Positions 25,503 through 33,454 of a DNA stretch of 64,000 nt are shown in pieces (the first letter of the stretch is position 1; every line of letters begins with the position of its first letter). Under the pieces are notes generated by a model. That model ran no database searches. It saw only the letters and a list, made by a program, of their open reading frames with translations, and had not been told where the DNA came from. The stretch covers positions 62,001 to 126,000 of the forward strand of contig NZ_VFIY01000006.1 of NCBI RefSeq assembly GCF_006385175.1, given 5' to 3'. The stretch is from Emcibacter nanhaiensis. GTDB taxonomy: Bacteria > Pseudomonadota > Alphaproteobacteria > Sphingomonadales > Emcibacteraceae. The translations under genes were made by a program, and so were the position numbers.

Positions 25503-26888
25503 TTGAGTGATTTTCAGATCGTATCTCCGGTAGACGGCAGTATTTATGCCAACTGCCGCTATGCGGAGCGTGGCGAGATTATGAAAGCCGTCGAGGCTGG
25601 AAAAGAGGCCTTTAAAAGCTGGAAGGTCACCCCCTTCGACGAGCGTGTCGACGTTATCCGCAACTTTGTCGCCGAGGTGGTGAAGCGCCGGGAGAAACTG
25701 GCCGAGCTGGTGACCTGGCAAATGGGGCGCCCTTTCTGGCAGGCGGATGAGGCCGGTCGTCTTGAAGTGGTCGCCGATGTGCTGGTGGAGAACGCGCGCG
25801 AGGTGCTGAAGCCGGTCAATGAAAAAAGCGACCCGGATGTCAAAAGGGTTATTGAGCCGGAACCGCTGGGTGTGTGTCTTTCCATTTGCGCCTGGAACTA
25901 TCCGGTGGCCATGACGGCCAGCCTGATCCTGGCACCGCTGCTCATGGGCAATGTGGTCATTTTCAAACATGCTCCCCAGACGGCGCTGATTGCCGATGTT
26001 TTCGGGGAAGCGGCGAAAGCTTCCGGCATGCCGGAAGGTATTTTCCAGACCATGCACATGGCCCATGCCGATGCCGAAGCACTGATCGGTTCAGGAGAAC
26101 TGGGCCTGGTGCAGTTCATCGGTTCAGCTCGCGGCGGTCATGCCGTCTATGATGCAGGCCGGGGCACATTTACCCAGTATGGACTGGAGCTTGGTGGCAA
26201 GGATCCGGTATATCTGCGCTCCGATGTACAGATCGACAGGATTATGGGAGACCTCCTCGAAGGTTGTTACGGCAACGCCGGTCAGTCCTGCTGTTCCGTG
26301 GAGCGCATCTATGTGCACAAGGATCTTTACGGCCGCTTTGTCGATGCGTTCACCGAGGCGACCGCCGGTGTTACACTTGGGCATCCGATTGAGGAAAAGA
26401 CCTTTATCGGACCGCTTGTTTCCGCGACTGCTGCGAACAGGGTCAAGGGACTCGTGAGTGAAGCTGTCGGCAAGGGAGCCAAGGCGCTTCTGCCGTCCGG
26501 AAAGTCTCCGCTGGTGGGAGATGGCACCGCCTATATGGAACCCCAGATCCTGGTCGATGTCGATCATTCCATGGCCATCATGAAAGAAGAAACCTTTGGT
26601 CCGGTGATGCCGGTGATGTCGGTGGAAAGTGATGAAGAGGCTGTGGCTCTGATGAATGACAGCCAGTACGGCCTTACGGCAGCGATCTGGTCCAATGATA
26701 TTGACCGGGCTGTTGCCCTTGGCCACCAGGTGGAAAGCGGTACCTTCTATGTCAACCGCTGCGACCATGCCGACCTCTATCTGCCGTTCGGCGGGGTAAA
26801 GGAATCCGGCATCGGCAGGTCCTACGGCCTGAAAGGTCTCGAGGAACTGGTAACCACCCGGTCATTCCACATCAGGACCCTTGGCTGA
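25503..26888 (+). CDS. NAD(P)-dependent aldehyde dehydrogenase
   Basis: A 461-residue ALDH. The start is TTG at 25503, supported by AAAGGAGA at the right distance; no ATG is available. Motifs: CAWNYPVAMTASLILAPLLMGN, LELGGKDPVY (general-base Glu), GNAGQSCCSVERIY with the catalytic Cys263, EETFGPVMPVM and LPFGGVKESGIGRSYG. It is shorter than the usual ~480-500 residues, as is common in succinate-semialdehyde-dehydrogenase-like enzymes. In this operon it would oxidise the aldehyde from a gamma-glutamyl amine. The stop overlaps the next start (TGATG). Confidence 0.92.
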   Translation: MSDFQIVSPVDGSIYANCRYAERGEIMKAVEAGKEAFKSWKVTPFDERVDVIRNFVAEVVKRREKLAELVTWQMGRPFWQADEAGRLEVVADVLVENAREVLKPVNEKSDPDVKRVIEPEPLGVCLSICAWNYPVAMTASLILAPLLMGNVVIFKHAPQTALIADVFGEAAKASGMPEGIFQTMHMAHADAEALIGSGELGLVQFIGSARGGHAVYDAGRGTFTQYGLELGGKDPVYLRSDVQIDRIMGDLLEGCYGNAGQSCCSVERIYVHKDLYGRFVDAFTEATAGVTLGHPIEEKTFIGPLVSATAANRVKGLVSEAVGKGAKALLPSGKSPLVGDGTAYMEPQILVDVDHSMAIMKEETFGPVMPVMSVESDEEAVALMNDSQYGLTAAIWSNDIDRAVALGHQVESGTFYVNRCDHADLYLPFGGVKESGIGRSYGLKGLEELVTTRSFHIRTLG

Positions 26889-27712
26889 TGCCATTTCGGA
26901 GCCTGACAGAAGAGCAAATCACGGAGTTTTCCTCGGCCGGGGTTCAGGCCCTGCCGGGGAAAAGAAACCCTGAGTTTGTCCTCGTCTGTGAACATGCCAG
27001 TTGCCATGTGCCCTATCCCTGGCAGTCCCTTGGGCTCGAGCAACACAGGCTGGAACAGCATATCGGCTGGGACATCGGGGCGGCAGCCGTCACGGAAAGG
27101 CTCTCTTCACTGCTTTCCGTGCCGGCCTTTCTTGCCGGCTATTCCCGATTGTTTGTGGAATGTAACCGTATGCCTCATGCGGATGATTTTGTCGCTCCCC
27201 ATTCCGACGGGATTGAAATTCCGGGGAATTCCAGGGTGTGCGACCACGAGAGGGTGGTGCGCCACAGGATTGCCTTTGAACCCTTCCGCAACGCGGTTAG
27301 CGGTTATCTGGACGGAGAGATGGACCCGCAGCATCGTCCGGTCATGGTGTCCGTGCATAGTTTTACGCCGTCCATGAACGGCGCGGATCGTCCCTGGCCG
27401 ATCGGTGTCCTGTGGAAAGGCTGCAATGGTTATGCTGAGCGGGTGGCCGACGAGTTCGCCCTGCGGGAAGTGGTGCCGGTGGGGCGAAACGAACCCTATG
27501 ATCCGGAAGGCTGTGAGAATCTGTTGATCGATCATTTTGCACAGCCAAGAAATCTGGACTATGTTGTCCTGGAAATCCGAAATGACTTGATTGTCAACGA
27601 TATTGATGCAAGTTATTGGGCGTCTCTTGCTGCAGAAGCGCTTGTTTCTGCACGATTAAAACACGCGAACCAAGCCACGGGACAGCCTGTGAATGTCATG
27701 AAAACGCAATAG
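26888..27712 (+). CDS. N-formylglutamate amidohydrolase (FGase)-family protein
   Basis: A 274-residue metal-dependent amidohydrolase. FVLVCEHASCHVPYPW, HIGWDIGAAAVTERLS, YSRLFVECNR and VSVHSFTPSMNG are FGase signatures; the histidines and glutamate there are the expected zinc ligands. It overlaps the aldehyde dehydrogenase stop. Here it may release glutamate from an N-acyl or gamma-glutamyl product instead of acting in histidine degradation, since no other hut gene is present. That reassignment is inference. Confidence 0.85.
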   Translation: MPFRSLTEEQITEFSSAGVQALPGKRNPEFVLVCEHASCHVPYPWQSLGLEQHRLEQHIGWDIGAAAVTERLSSLLSVPAFLAGYSRLFVECNRMPHADDFVAPHSDGIEIPGNSRVCDHERVVRHRIAFEPFRNAVSGYLDGEMDPQHRPVMVSVHSFTPSMNGADRPWPIGVLWKGCNGYAERVADEFALREVVPVGRNEPYDPEGCENLLIDHFAQPRNLDYVVLEIRNDLIVNDIDASYWASLAAEALVSARLKHANQATGQPVNVMKTQ

Positions 27713-27746
27713 GCGGAAATGCCGGAAAACCAATTTGGAATGACTG

Positions 27747-28331
27747 ATGAAGGATAAGGATACATCGACAGCTGCCGACATCACACTCGGGAAGCGCTTG
27801 CGGGAATATCGCAAGTCGCATGGACTTCGTCTTGCGGATCTGGGTAAAAAGCTGGGGATGAGCGTTTCTGCCATTTCAAAAATTGAAAACGGGAAAATGT
27901 CCCTCAATTTCAATTCCGTACTCAGGATTGCGGAAGAACTTTCTATTCCCATTGCCAGTCTGGTCGGACCTGAAACGGACAAGCTGCTGGGTGGCCGGCG
28001 GGCCATCACCCGGAACGGGGAAGGGCATTTGTTTAGCCATGACCGTTGGGATATGGAAACCCTGTGCGACGACATGACGCAAAAACAGAATGTCTTTTGG
28101 CGTATGCGTGTCAAATGCAGGAACCTGGAAGACTATGGTGAGTTTTCCACACATCCCGGTGAAGAGTTTCTGTATATTCTGGAAGGGGAAATGGATCTCT
28201 ATACAGAGCTCTACAAACCGGTTCGTCTGAAAGAAGGCGACAGCATCTGCTTTGACGGCATGACCCCGCATGCCTACATCGCGGTCAGTGACAAGGATCC
28301 TCTTGTTCTGATGTCCAATACGATCGGGTAA
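27747..28331 (+). CDS. XRE-family regulator with C-terminal cupin domain (PuuR-like)
   Basis: A 194-residue protein: helix-turn-helix at about residues 13-67 (LGKRLREYRKSHGLRLADLG, MSVSAISKIENGKMS) and a cupin fold at about 110-190 (HPGEEFLYILEGEMDLYTE, LKEGDSICFDGMTPHAYIA). This architecture is typical of repressors of amine and amino-acid catabolic operons such as PuuR. It is the last gene of the + operon, 34 nt after the amidohydrolase, and probably senses a pathway intermediate. Confidence 0.9.
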   Translation: MKDKDTSTAADITLGKRLREYRKSHGLRLADLGKKLGMSVSAISKIENGKMSLNFNSVLRIAEELSIPIASLVGPETDKLLGGRRAITRNGEGHLFSHDRWDMETLCDDMTQKQNVFWRMRVKCRNLEDYGEFSTHPGEEFLYILEGEMDLYTELYKPVRLKEGDSICFDGMTPHAYIAVSDKDPLVLMSNTIG

Positions 28332-28697
28332 CTGAGTTCCCTGTTGTCTTCTGTCAGATAGTTATTTCCCGAGCGCGTCAAGAACCTTCATCCCGATTTT
28401 CACGGCAATTATACCACGGCGTTTTCCAGCGGGGAGGCGCCGTCCTTTATCATTCCCATTTGCTGCGGCCACTCCTGCCTTCAGCTTGTTGACATTCCGC
28501 ATCGGAACAAACTTGAGTTTCGTCACAGCATTGACAGATTAAAAAATGTGTAGTAATGCTACACAAAATATTGAAACCCAATATAGCGCTGTCTGATGCC
28601 CGCTCAAGGGGAATGACAACGTTTTGTTAAATCGCCAGAACAAATGATCGTTTGCAGAGTGTGGACGTAGCAGAATAGATGAGGGAGTCAGGAGATA
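28332..28697. other. 366-nt intergenic region upstream of the PhyH/GST/GMC cluster
   Basis: The right half carries the TTGACA promoter and palindromic operator described separately. The left half (28362-28526) contains a 54-codon basic frame on the - strand with no ribosome site, which I do not call as a gene. Confidence 0.4.
28531..28565 (+). promoter_or_regulatory. promoter with overlapping MerR-type palindrome
   Basis: TTGACA (28531-28536), 17 nt, TAATGC (28554-28559), overlapped by the perfect inverted repeat TGTGTAG-TAATG-CTACACA (28547-28565). The same arrangement, 16 of 19 bases identical in the palindrome, occurs at 33090-33123 before another TonB receptor gene. The MerR regulator at 32179 is the natural candidate to bind both. 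Confidence 0.55.
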
Positions 28698-29534
28698 ATG
28701 ATGAAAGTCAGAAAAATTACCCGGGAGGAAATCGAGGCCTACCAGAGGGATGGAGCAGTTTATTTGCCGAACCTGCTGGACCAGGATGGGGTCAAAAAAC
28801 TTCTGGAAGCTACCGACGACCGTGAGCGCGCGGTTGGCGACTACAGAACCGAACTTGCCCCGGATAGTCGTTTCTTCGAAGAACGGTTCATTTATGACAA
28901 GGTGCCGGTGATGAAGGAATATGTGGAGGAATCCGGCCTTGCTGAACTGGCGGGCCTGGCCATGGGAGCGGAAAAGGCGCGTATCCTGTTTGACCACCTG
29001 TTTGTCTGCGAACCGAATACGCCGGTCGATTATTACTGGCATCAGGATATTTCCTACTGGCCGATCGACGGGGATCAGATCTGCTCGATCTGGCTTACGC
29101 TCACCGATTGCAATGTGGACAGCAGCAGCCTGCAGATTGTCAAGGGAAGTGATAAAGAAGGGGTTTACCCCATCCGCCAGTTCGGTGAAGGGGATCTTGG
29201 CGATGAAGCCCGGCAAAATTACAATCCGGAGGCCATTCCGGAGTATCACAAGCAGGCCGAGAAATATGATATCCTGGCGCCGGACATGAAGGCCGGGGAT
29301 GCGCTGCTGTTCAATGCTAAAGTGATGCACAGTTCTGCAGGCAACAGGACCCCGAACATGCGCCGGGCCGCCTATTCCATACGCTATATCGGCGACGATG
29401 TGGTCTGGTATCCACGGCCGGCCTTCCATCGCGAGGCGCTTACTCCCGAAGGGGATCTCAAGCCGGGTGACCCGTTTGTGGGCAAGAAATTTCCCGTACT
29501 CTGGGAACGGCCGCATGCGGATCAGGCCGAATAG
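28698..29534 (+). CDS. PhyH-family Fe(II)/2-oxoglutarate dioxygenase
   Basis: A 278-residue paralogue of the enzyme at 19080. Start ATG 28698 (or the adjacent ATG 28701) behind AGGAG. Iron ligands are His and Asp of YYWHQDISYWPIDGDQ and the distal His of LFNAKVMHSSAGNRT; the arginine of the latter region binds 2-oxoglutarate. ITREEIEAYQRDGAVYLPNLL is the family N-terminus. It heads a + cluster with GST, a small membrane protein, a GMC oxidoreductase and a MerR regulator. Substrate not recognisable. Confidence 0.9.
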   Translation: MMKVRKITREEIEAYQRDGAVYLPNLLDQDGVKKLLEATDDRERAVGDYRTELAPDSRFFEERFIYDKVPVMKEYVEESGLAELAGLAMGAEKARILFDHLFVCEPNTPVDYYWHQDISYWPIDGDQICSIWLTLTDCNVDSSSLQIVKGSDKEGVYPIRQFGEGDLGDEARQNYNPEAIPEYHKQAEKYDILAPDMKAGDALLFNAKVMHSSAGNRTPNMRRAAYSIRYIGDDVVWYPRPAFHREALTPEGDLKPGDPFVGKKFPVLWERPHADQAE

Positions 29535-29549
29535 GGGGTAAGCAGGACC

Positions 29550-30167
29550 ATGAAATTCTTTTCCTATAAAACTGCCCCCAATGTCAGGAAGGTCATGATT
29601 TATCTCCGCGAAAGAGGGATTGAACCTCCTTTCGAGACCGTTGAGGTGGATATCATGAACGGCGAGCAAAATACGCCTGAGTTCCGGGCGATCAATCCTC
29701 TTGGCAAAGTGCCTGCGCTCCAACTTGATGACGGCAGCTTCATTACTGAAAGCCTGCCGATTGTGGAATATTTGCAGGAAACCATTCCCGGTGGCCGACC
29801 TGTTCTTGGTGAAACGCCCGGGGAGAGAGCGAAAATCCGCTCTATCGAGCGTTATATCGAGATGGAAATCACCGGCACCATGGGCATCATGGCTCATAAC
29901 ATGATGCCGCTTTACACGGCGCGTTTCGGCGCAAGCCCGGAGGTGGTGGAATACGCCCGCCGCCGTCAGGCCATGGCGCTGGGGTTCCTCGATAACTATA
30001 TCGCGGACAGGTCCTTCGTCTATGGCGACGGTCCTACTCTGGCCGACATCAGCCTGTTTGTAACACTGGAATCCGCCTTTCTCGTTAATGCAGACGTCGA
30101 TCCCAAATATGAGAATATCATCCGCTGTTACGAGAACTTCAAAAACCGTCCGAGCGTGGCGCTGTAA
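29550..30167 (+). CDS. glutathione S-transferase-family protein
   Basis: A 205-residue GST: thioredoxin-like N-domain (MKFFSYKTAPNVRKVMIYLRERGI; cis-proline in NPLGKVPALQLDDGSFITES) and all-helical C-domain (LADISLFVTLESA). There is Ser/Thr rather than Cys at the N-terminal catalytic position, as in theta/zeta-like classes. It lies 15 nt after the PhyH gene and is presumably co-transcribed. It may process or detoxify a pathway electrophile or isomerise an intermediate. Confidence 0.88.
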   Translation: MKFFSYKTAPNVRKVMIYLRERGIEPPFETVEVDIMNGEQNTPEFRAINPLGKVPALQLDDGSFITESLPIVEYLQETIPGGRPVLGETPGERAKIRSIERYIEMEITGTMGIMAHNMMPLYTARFGASPEVVEYARRRQAMALGFLDNYIADRSFVYGDGPTLADISLFVTLESAFLVNADVDPKYENIIRCYENFKNRPSVAL

Positions 30168-30199
30168 CCGCCGATAACCATACAACAAGGGAGCATGTC

Positions 30200-30601
30200 A
30201 TGATACTTTACAACGGACCCGACAAACGCCTGCGCAGATATTCCATTTTCATGGTTGTCCTGGCGATCTTTTTCCTGGCGCCGCTCGTGGCGGAACACAC
30301 TTGGGAGGCCGGCATGGTGTGGCAGGATGGACGTACCAATGAATCTGTCCCGATGATGCTGAAGGCCATGTATCTCTCGCTCTCCATTTGTGTTTTTATG
30401 GGGGCGAAGGACCCGGTCCGGAACGCTATCATTATTGACTACAGCATGATTTCCAGCCTGATCCACGGTCTGGTGATGCTCTATTATTCTATTATTCTGG
30501 AATGGGAGCGGACGCATCTTTATGGCGACGTGCTGATGCTGCTGGTTCTGGCCGTGGTGCTGTTCTTCTACCATCCCCGGAAGATTGCCCGAAGCTCATG
30601 A
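30200..30601 (+). CDS. small four-helix membrane protein of unknown function
   Basis: A 133-residue protein with about four hydrophobic helices (residues 14-33, 52-70, 78-98, 106-125) and basic ends (GPDKRLRRYS; HPRKIARSS). I do not recognise the family with certainty; it resembles a domain-of-unknown-function group of short membrane proteins. Its stop overlaps the start of the GMC oxidoreductase (ATGA), implying co-translation and perhaps membrane tethering or electron transfer for that enzyme. Confidence 0.7.
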   Translation: MILYNGPDKRLRRYSIFMVVLAIFFLAPLVAEHTWEAGMVWQDGRTNESVPMMLKAMYLSLSICVFMGAKDPVRNAIIIDYSMISSLIHGLVMLYYSIILEWERTHLYGDVLMLLVLAVVLFFYHPRKIARSS

Positions 30602-32085
30602 GCGATCCCCATCCTGTTGTTGTCATCGGCAGCGGATTTGCCGGCAGCATTGTTGCCTCGCGACTGGTGAAAGCGGGGCAAAAGGTACTGCTGCTCGAGC
30701 GGGGACCCTGGCGCAATACGGCTGCTGTGCGCAGCGCCGGGATTTCTGACCCGGCGCCGCTGCCCCACGGGGCGCGGTTCTGCACCCATATTCTGCGACG
30801 CATCAATCGGGAGGGGCTGCCGGGCGGCGGCCTGACCCTCAACCGGCGCGGCATGTATGAAGTTTTCTCGGCAAAGCATATCGATGTCGCCTGCACGTCC
30901 CAGGTGGGCGGCAGCAGTCATGTCTATGGCGCCTTGCACAAGCGGCCGCAGGACCCCGCTTTTTGGGACGGTCATCATGACAAAATCAGTGCCGCACAGA
31001 TGGAAGGCTATTACCAGTCGGTGCTCGCGGAACTTGGCAGCGCGCCGGTGTCTGTTGATGCCGGTGGGCCTAACCTTTTTGCCAAACGTTTTGCGGATAA
31101 TCCCCATTTCATCACTGACCAGCAATCTCTCGATATTGACATGGGGCTGAGGGGTGGTCTGGGGACTATACCGGCAGAAGAACTGTCCGGGGAGGGGTTG
31201 CTCGGCTCCGCACGCGGGATCAAGCGGACGGCGGATGAAGCCTGGCTTCTGCCGGCACTCCGGAACGGGCTTGTTGTACGGGACATGTGTGAAGTCGAAA
31301 GCATATTCAGGCAGGAAGACGGGGAGGCGGTTTCCTATCGTCTTGACGTTCGAAACCATAAAGGGAAAAAACGGGACTCTATCGTTGCTTCCCGGGTGAT
31401 TCTGGCGGCGGGAACCCTTAACACCCTGAGGCTTCTGCTCCTGAGCCGGGACCGGTTCGGCGGTCTTGACCGCATGCCGCGACTAGGGTTCGGGTTTGGC
31501 GGCAATGGCGACTATTCCGCCTATTGGGGGCATGGGGCTGGTAATGCGGATTTGAGCGAGGGGCTGCCGACCCGCGGCAGGATCCTGCTCCGTGATGCTG
31601 GCCTGTGGCGTTCCTCCCGGCCGTGGCCGACGATTGTAGAGGGCGCGCTTCCATACAGCAGGCTTCTTCCCTGGCTTCCGCTGTTGAAGGCAAAGATCCG
31701 GCGGGGAACATTGCTGGCAGGTCTCGGACCTGATGACATGTCGGGGCGCATATTTCTGCACAAGGGAAAATTCAGAATTGACTTTGATCCCGCGGAAAGC
31801 CGGATTTACAAGGATCTCAGGCAGGCCTTCGACCTGATTGAAGACCTGAGTGGTCACAGACTGACCCACTTCCCGAAAGTTTCTACCGTGCATCCGATGG
31901 GTGGGGCTGCACTTGGTTCCTCACCGGAAAAAGGCGTTGTCGATGACGCCGGAGAAATCTACGGTCATCCCGGGGTGCATGTCGCAGATGCGTCGGTGAT
32001 GCCGGCCTCGCTGGGGGCCCCGCCGTCCATTTCCATCGCCGCTTGGGCCAATAATGTTGCAGACAAGATTATATCCCTGTGCTAG
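30598..32085 (+). CDS. GMC-family FAD-dependent oxidoreductase
   Basis: A 495-residue flavoprotein from ATG 30598, which overlaps the preceding stop by 4 nt. The Rossmann motif VVVIGSGFAGSIVASRLVKAG is at residues 6-26; QVGGSSHVYGALHKRP is the FAD-contact loop and VHPMGGAALGSSPEKGVVDD ... HVADASVMPASLGAPPSISIAAWANN the C-terminal FAD/substrate signature with the active-site His region. The layout resembles cholesterol-oxidase-like and gluconate-dehydrogenase-like GMC enzymes. It would oxidise an alcohol; a hydroxylated product of the PhyH enzyme is a reasonable but unproven substrate. Confidence 0.88.
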   Translation: MSDPHPVVVIGSGFAGSIVASRLVKAGQKVLLLERGPWRNTAAVRSAGISDPAPLPHGARFCTHILRRINREGLPGGGLTLNRRGMYEVFSAKHIDVACTSQVGGSSHVYGALHKRPQDPAFWDGHHDKISAAQMEGYYQSVLAELGSAPVSVDAGGPNLFAKRFADNPHFITDQQSLDIDMGLRGGLGTIPAEELSGEGLLGSARGIKRTADEAWLLPALRNGLVVRDMCEVESIFRQEDGEAVSYRLDVRNHKGKKRDSIVASRVILAAGTLNTLRLLLLSRDRFGGLDRMPRLGFGFGGNGDYSAYWGHGAGNADLSEGLPTRGRILLRDAGLWRSSRPWPTIVEGALPYSRLLPWLPLLKAKIRRGTLLAGLGPDDMSGRIFLHKGKFRIDFDPAESRIYKDLRQAFDLIEDLSGHRLTHFPKVSTVHPMGGAALGSSPEKGVVDDAGEIYGHPGVHVADASVMPASLGAPPSISIAAWANNVADKIISLC

Positions 32086-32178
32086 TTTTCCACAAGCCTT
32101 TGGCATAATTAAGGGAATTTATAGGTCCAGCCTGACGGCACCCTTTGCGGTTCAAAAAGCTGGCCTCGCGGAGAAGCT

Positions 32179-32958
32179 GTGAAAAAAGGGACTTCAAACC
32201 AGCCTGAGACTGACGACAAGCCGACATTGCGTATGCGCGACCTGATCCGGGATAGCGGCCTGCCCCGAGAAACCATTCATTATTACATCAATGAAGGTCT
32301 CCTGCCGCCTGCCTATAAGGTCAAGAAAAATTCCGCCTTTTATGGTCCCGAGCATCTGGAGCGGCTGCAACAAATCAGAATCCTGAGAGAAGAACGCTTT
32401 CTGCCCATCAAGGCGATCAAGGCGATCTATGCCCAGAAGCCGCAATCGAAATTCAGTGATGAACAGCTTGACTATTTCCGACACCTTCGACTCCGCTTTC
32501 CGGATTCTGTCAATCCCGGCGCAGAGAAATACATTCCCCTTTCAAGCCTGGCATCACAGAAGCTTTCCGACCAGGAACTGGCTGATTTTGTGAAACAGGG
32601 ACTGGTGGATGTTGTCGAGCAGGATGGCGAGCAGATGGTGACCAAAGAGGATGCGGTTGTGCTCGAAACCTGGGTACAGTTCAACAAGCTGGGTTTTACC
32701 CGGGAAAAAGGTTACAGCCCGAGCCTTCTCAATCTCTGGGATAAGGCGATCGAGGAAATGGTATCTGACGAATTCTCCTTCATCGCGCCGGTCATTCTGG
32801 ACCGGGAAGGGGAGGATGTGGTTGATTTCGGTGCCCGGGTGATCGATTCCATTGAGCGGCTGATCCAGGCGCTGCATGTCAAGAAGGCCCGTAAACTCTT
32901 TTCCACTCTAGAGTTTGATGAGAGTGGAATAGATGCTGAAGTGCGAAAAGACCAGTAG
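32179..32958 (+). CDS. MerR-family transcriptional regulator
   Basis: A 259-residue regulator starting at GTG 32179 behind GCGGAGA. The winged helix-turn-helix (residues ~14-82) reads RMRDLIRDSGLPRETIHYYINEGLLPPAY, with EHLERLQQIRILREERFLPIKAIKAIY as the second DNA-binding and dimer helix. The ~170-residue C-terminal part is an effector domain without the cysteines of metal-sensing MerR proteins. It closes the PhyH-GST-GMC cluster and probably controls it through the palindrome at 28547. Confidence 0.88.
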   Translation: MKKGTSNQPETDDKPTLRMRDLIRDSGLPRETIHYYINEGLLPPAYKVKKNSAFYGPEHLERLQQIRILREERFLPIKAIKAIYAQKPQSKFSDEQLDYFRHLRLRFPDSVNPGAEKYIPLSSLASQKLSDQELADFVKQGLVDVVEQDGEQMVTKEDAVVLETWVQFNKLGFTREKGYSPSLLNLWDKAIEEMVSDEFSFIAPVILDREGEDVVDFGARVIDSIERLIQALHVKKARKLFSTLEFDESGIDAEVRKDQ

Positions 32959-33089
32959 GTCTCCTGCCGGTTAATTTCCAAAGAACGTAACATAATCAAT
33001 GTGATAAGCCTCCGTCTGTTTCATGGGGAGGGCGCTGGCCTGTTGTCTGTACTGTATTTTCCGTTTGCCAATTTGATCACGCAAAATCA

Positions 33090-33123
33090 TTGACAAAGCA
33101 AAAATGAATAGTAATACTACACA
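33090..33123 (+). promoter_or_regulatory. promoter with MerR-type palindrome, TonB receptor/molybdoenzyme genes
   Basis: TTGACA (33090-33095), 16 nt, TAATAC (33112-33117), with TGAATAGTAATACTACACA (33105-33123) overlapping the -10. It matches the palindrome at 28547-28565 in 16 of 19 bases and has the same position relative to the -35. Confidence 0.5.
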
Positions 33124-33214
33124 TAATAATTGTTAGATGATTCAGGGCAACATGGTGTGGGTTCCATGTAGATTTCGAACCGGCGTAATAGCTGGATATT
33201 TTTCCGTCTATAAA

Positions 33215-33234
33215 TAGAACGAACGATCGATCGA
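33215..33234. promoter_or_regulatory. TetR-type operator copy
   Basis: TAGAACGAACGATCGATCGA contains the palindrome CGATCGATCG and matches the AACGATCGATC core of the two operators before the TetR gene at 40288. Confidence 0.5.
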
Positions 33235-33263
33235 AATATTTCCTGGGAAATCTAAAACCGTTT

Positions 33264-33303
33264 CACAATTTCGGCAGGCAGCCTTTATTGCTGAAATTTT
33301 GTG
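33264..33303 (+). other. imperfect inverted repeat in the leader
   Basis: CACAATTTCGGCA and TGCTGAAATTTTGTG pair with one wobble and a two-base bulge around a 12-nt loop; it would fold in the RNA leader. No T-run follows, so it is not an obvious terminator. Confidence 0.35.
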
Positions 33304-33389
33304 ATCGAAATGGGAATGGTTCTTGCCGCTGACTGTAGTGGCGAGATCAGTGTCCACCGCATGAAGGGCATCCTGTAGGGAGGAAAATC

Positions 33390-33431
33390 ATGCACGTGTT
33401 CCCTGTCGTCAAGAGCAGGGGCGCAATATAG
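33390..33431 (+). CDS. possible 13-residue leader peptide
   Basis: ATG at 33390 is preceded by AGGGAGGAAAATC, one of the best ribosome sites in the window, and opens a frame MHVFPVVKSRGAI that ends 23 nt before the receptor start. It could be a regulatory leader peptide; chance is not excluded. Confidence 0.3.
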   Translation: MHVFPVVKSRGAI

Positions 33432-33454
33432 GGAATATAATAAAGGAGACAGTC

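Larger units (their letters stand above)
32959..33454. other. 496-nt control region and long leader of the second TonB receptor gene
   Basis: Contains a promoter with a MerR-type palindrome, a TetR-type palindrome about 100 nt downstream, a 40-nt imperfect inverted repeat, and a 13-codon frame with an excellent ribosome site just before the receptor gene. If transcription starts near 33125 the leader is about 330 nt long. Confidence 0.5.

Noticed and set aside
28362-28526. 54-codon basic frame on the - strand (GTG start, ends DALGK)
   Set aside because: No ribosome site, GTG start, length expected by chance, and no family recognised. Conservation in relatives would be needed to call it.
28539-30188. 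549-codon open frame antisense to the PhyH and GST genes
   Set aside because: It lies opposite two clearly recognisable enzymes; long antisense frames are common in this codon usage, and its translation has no family features.
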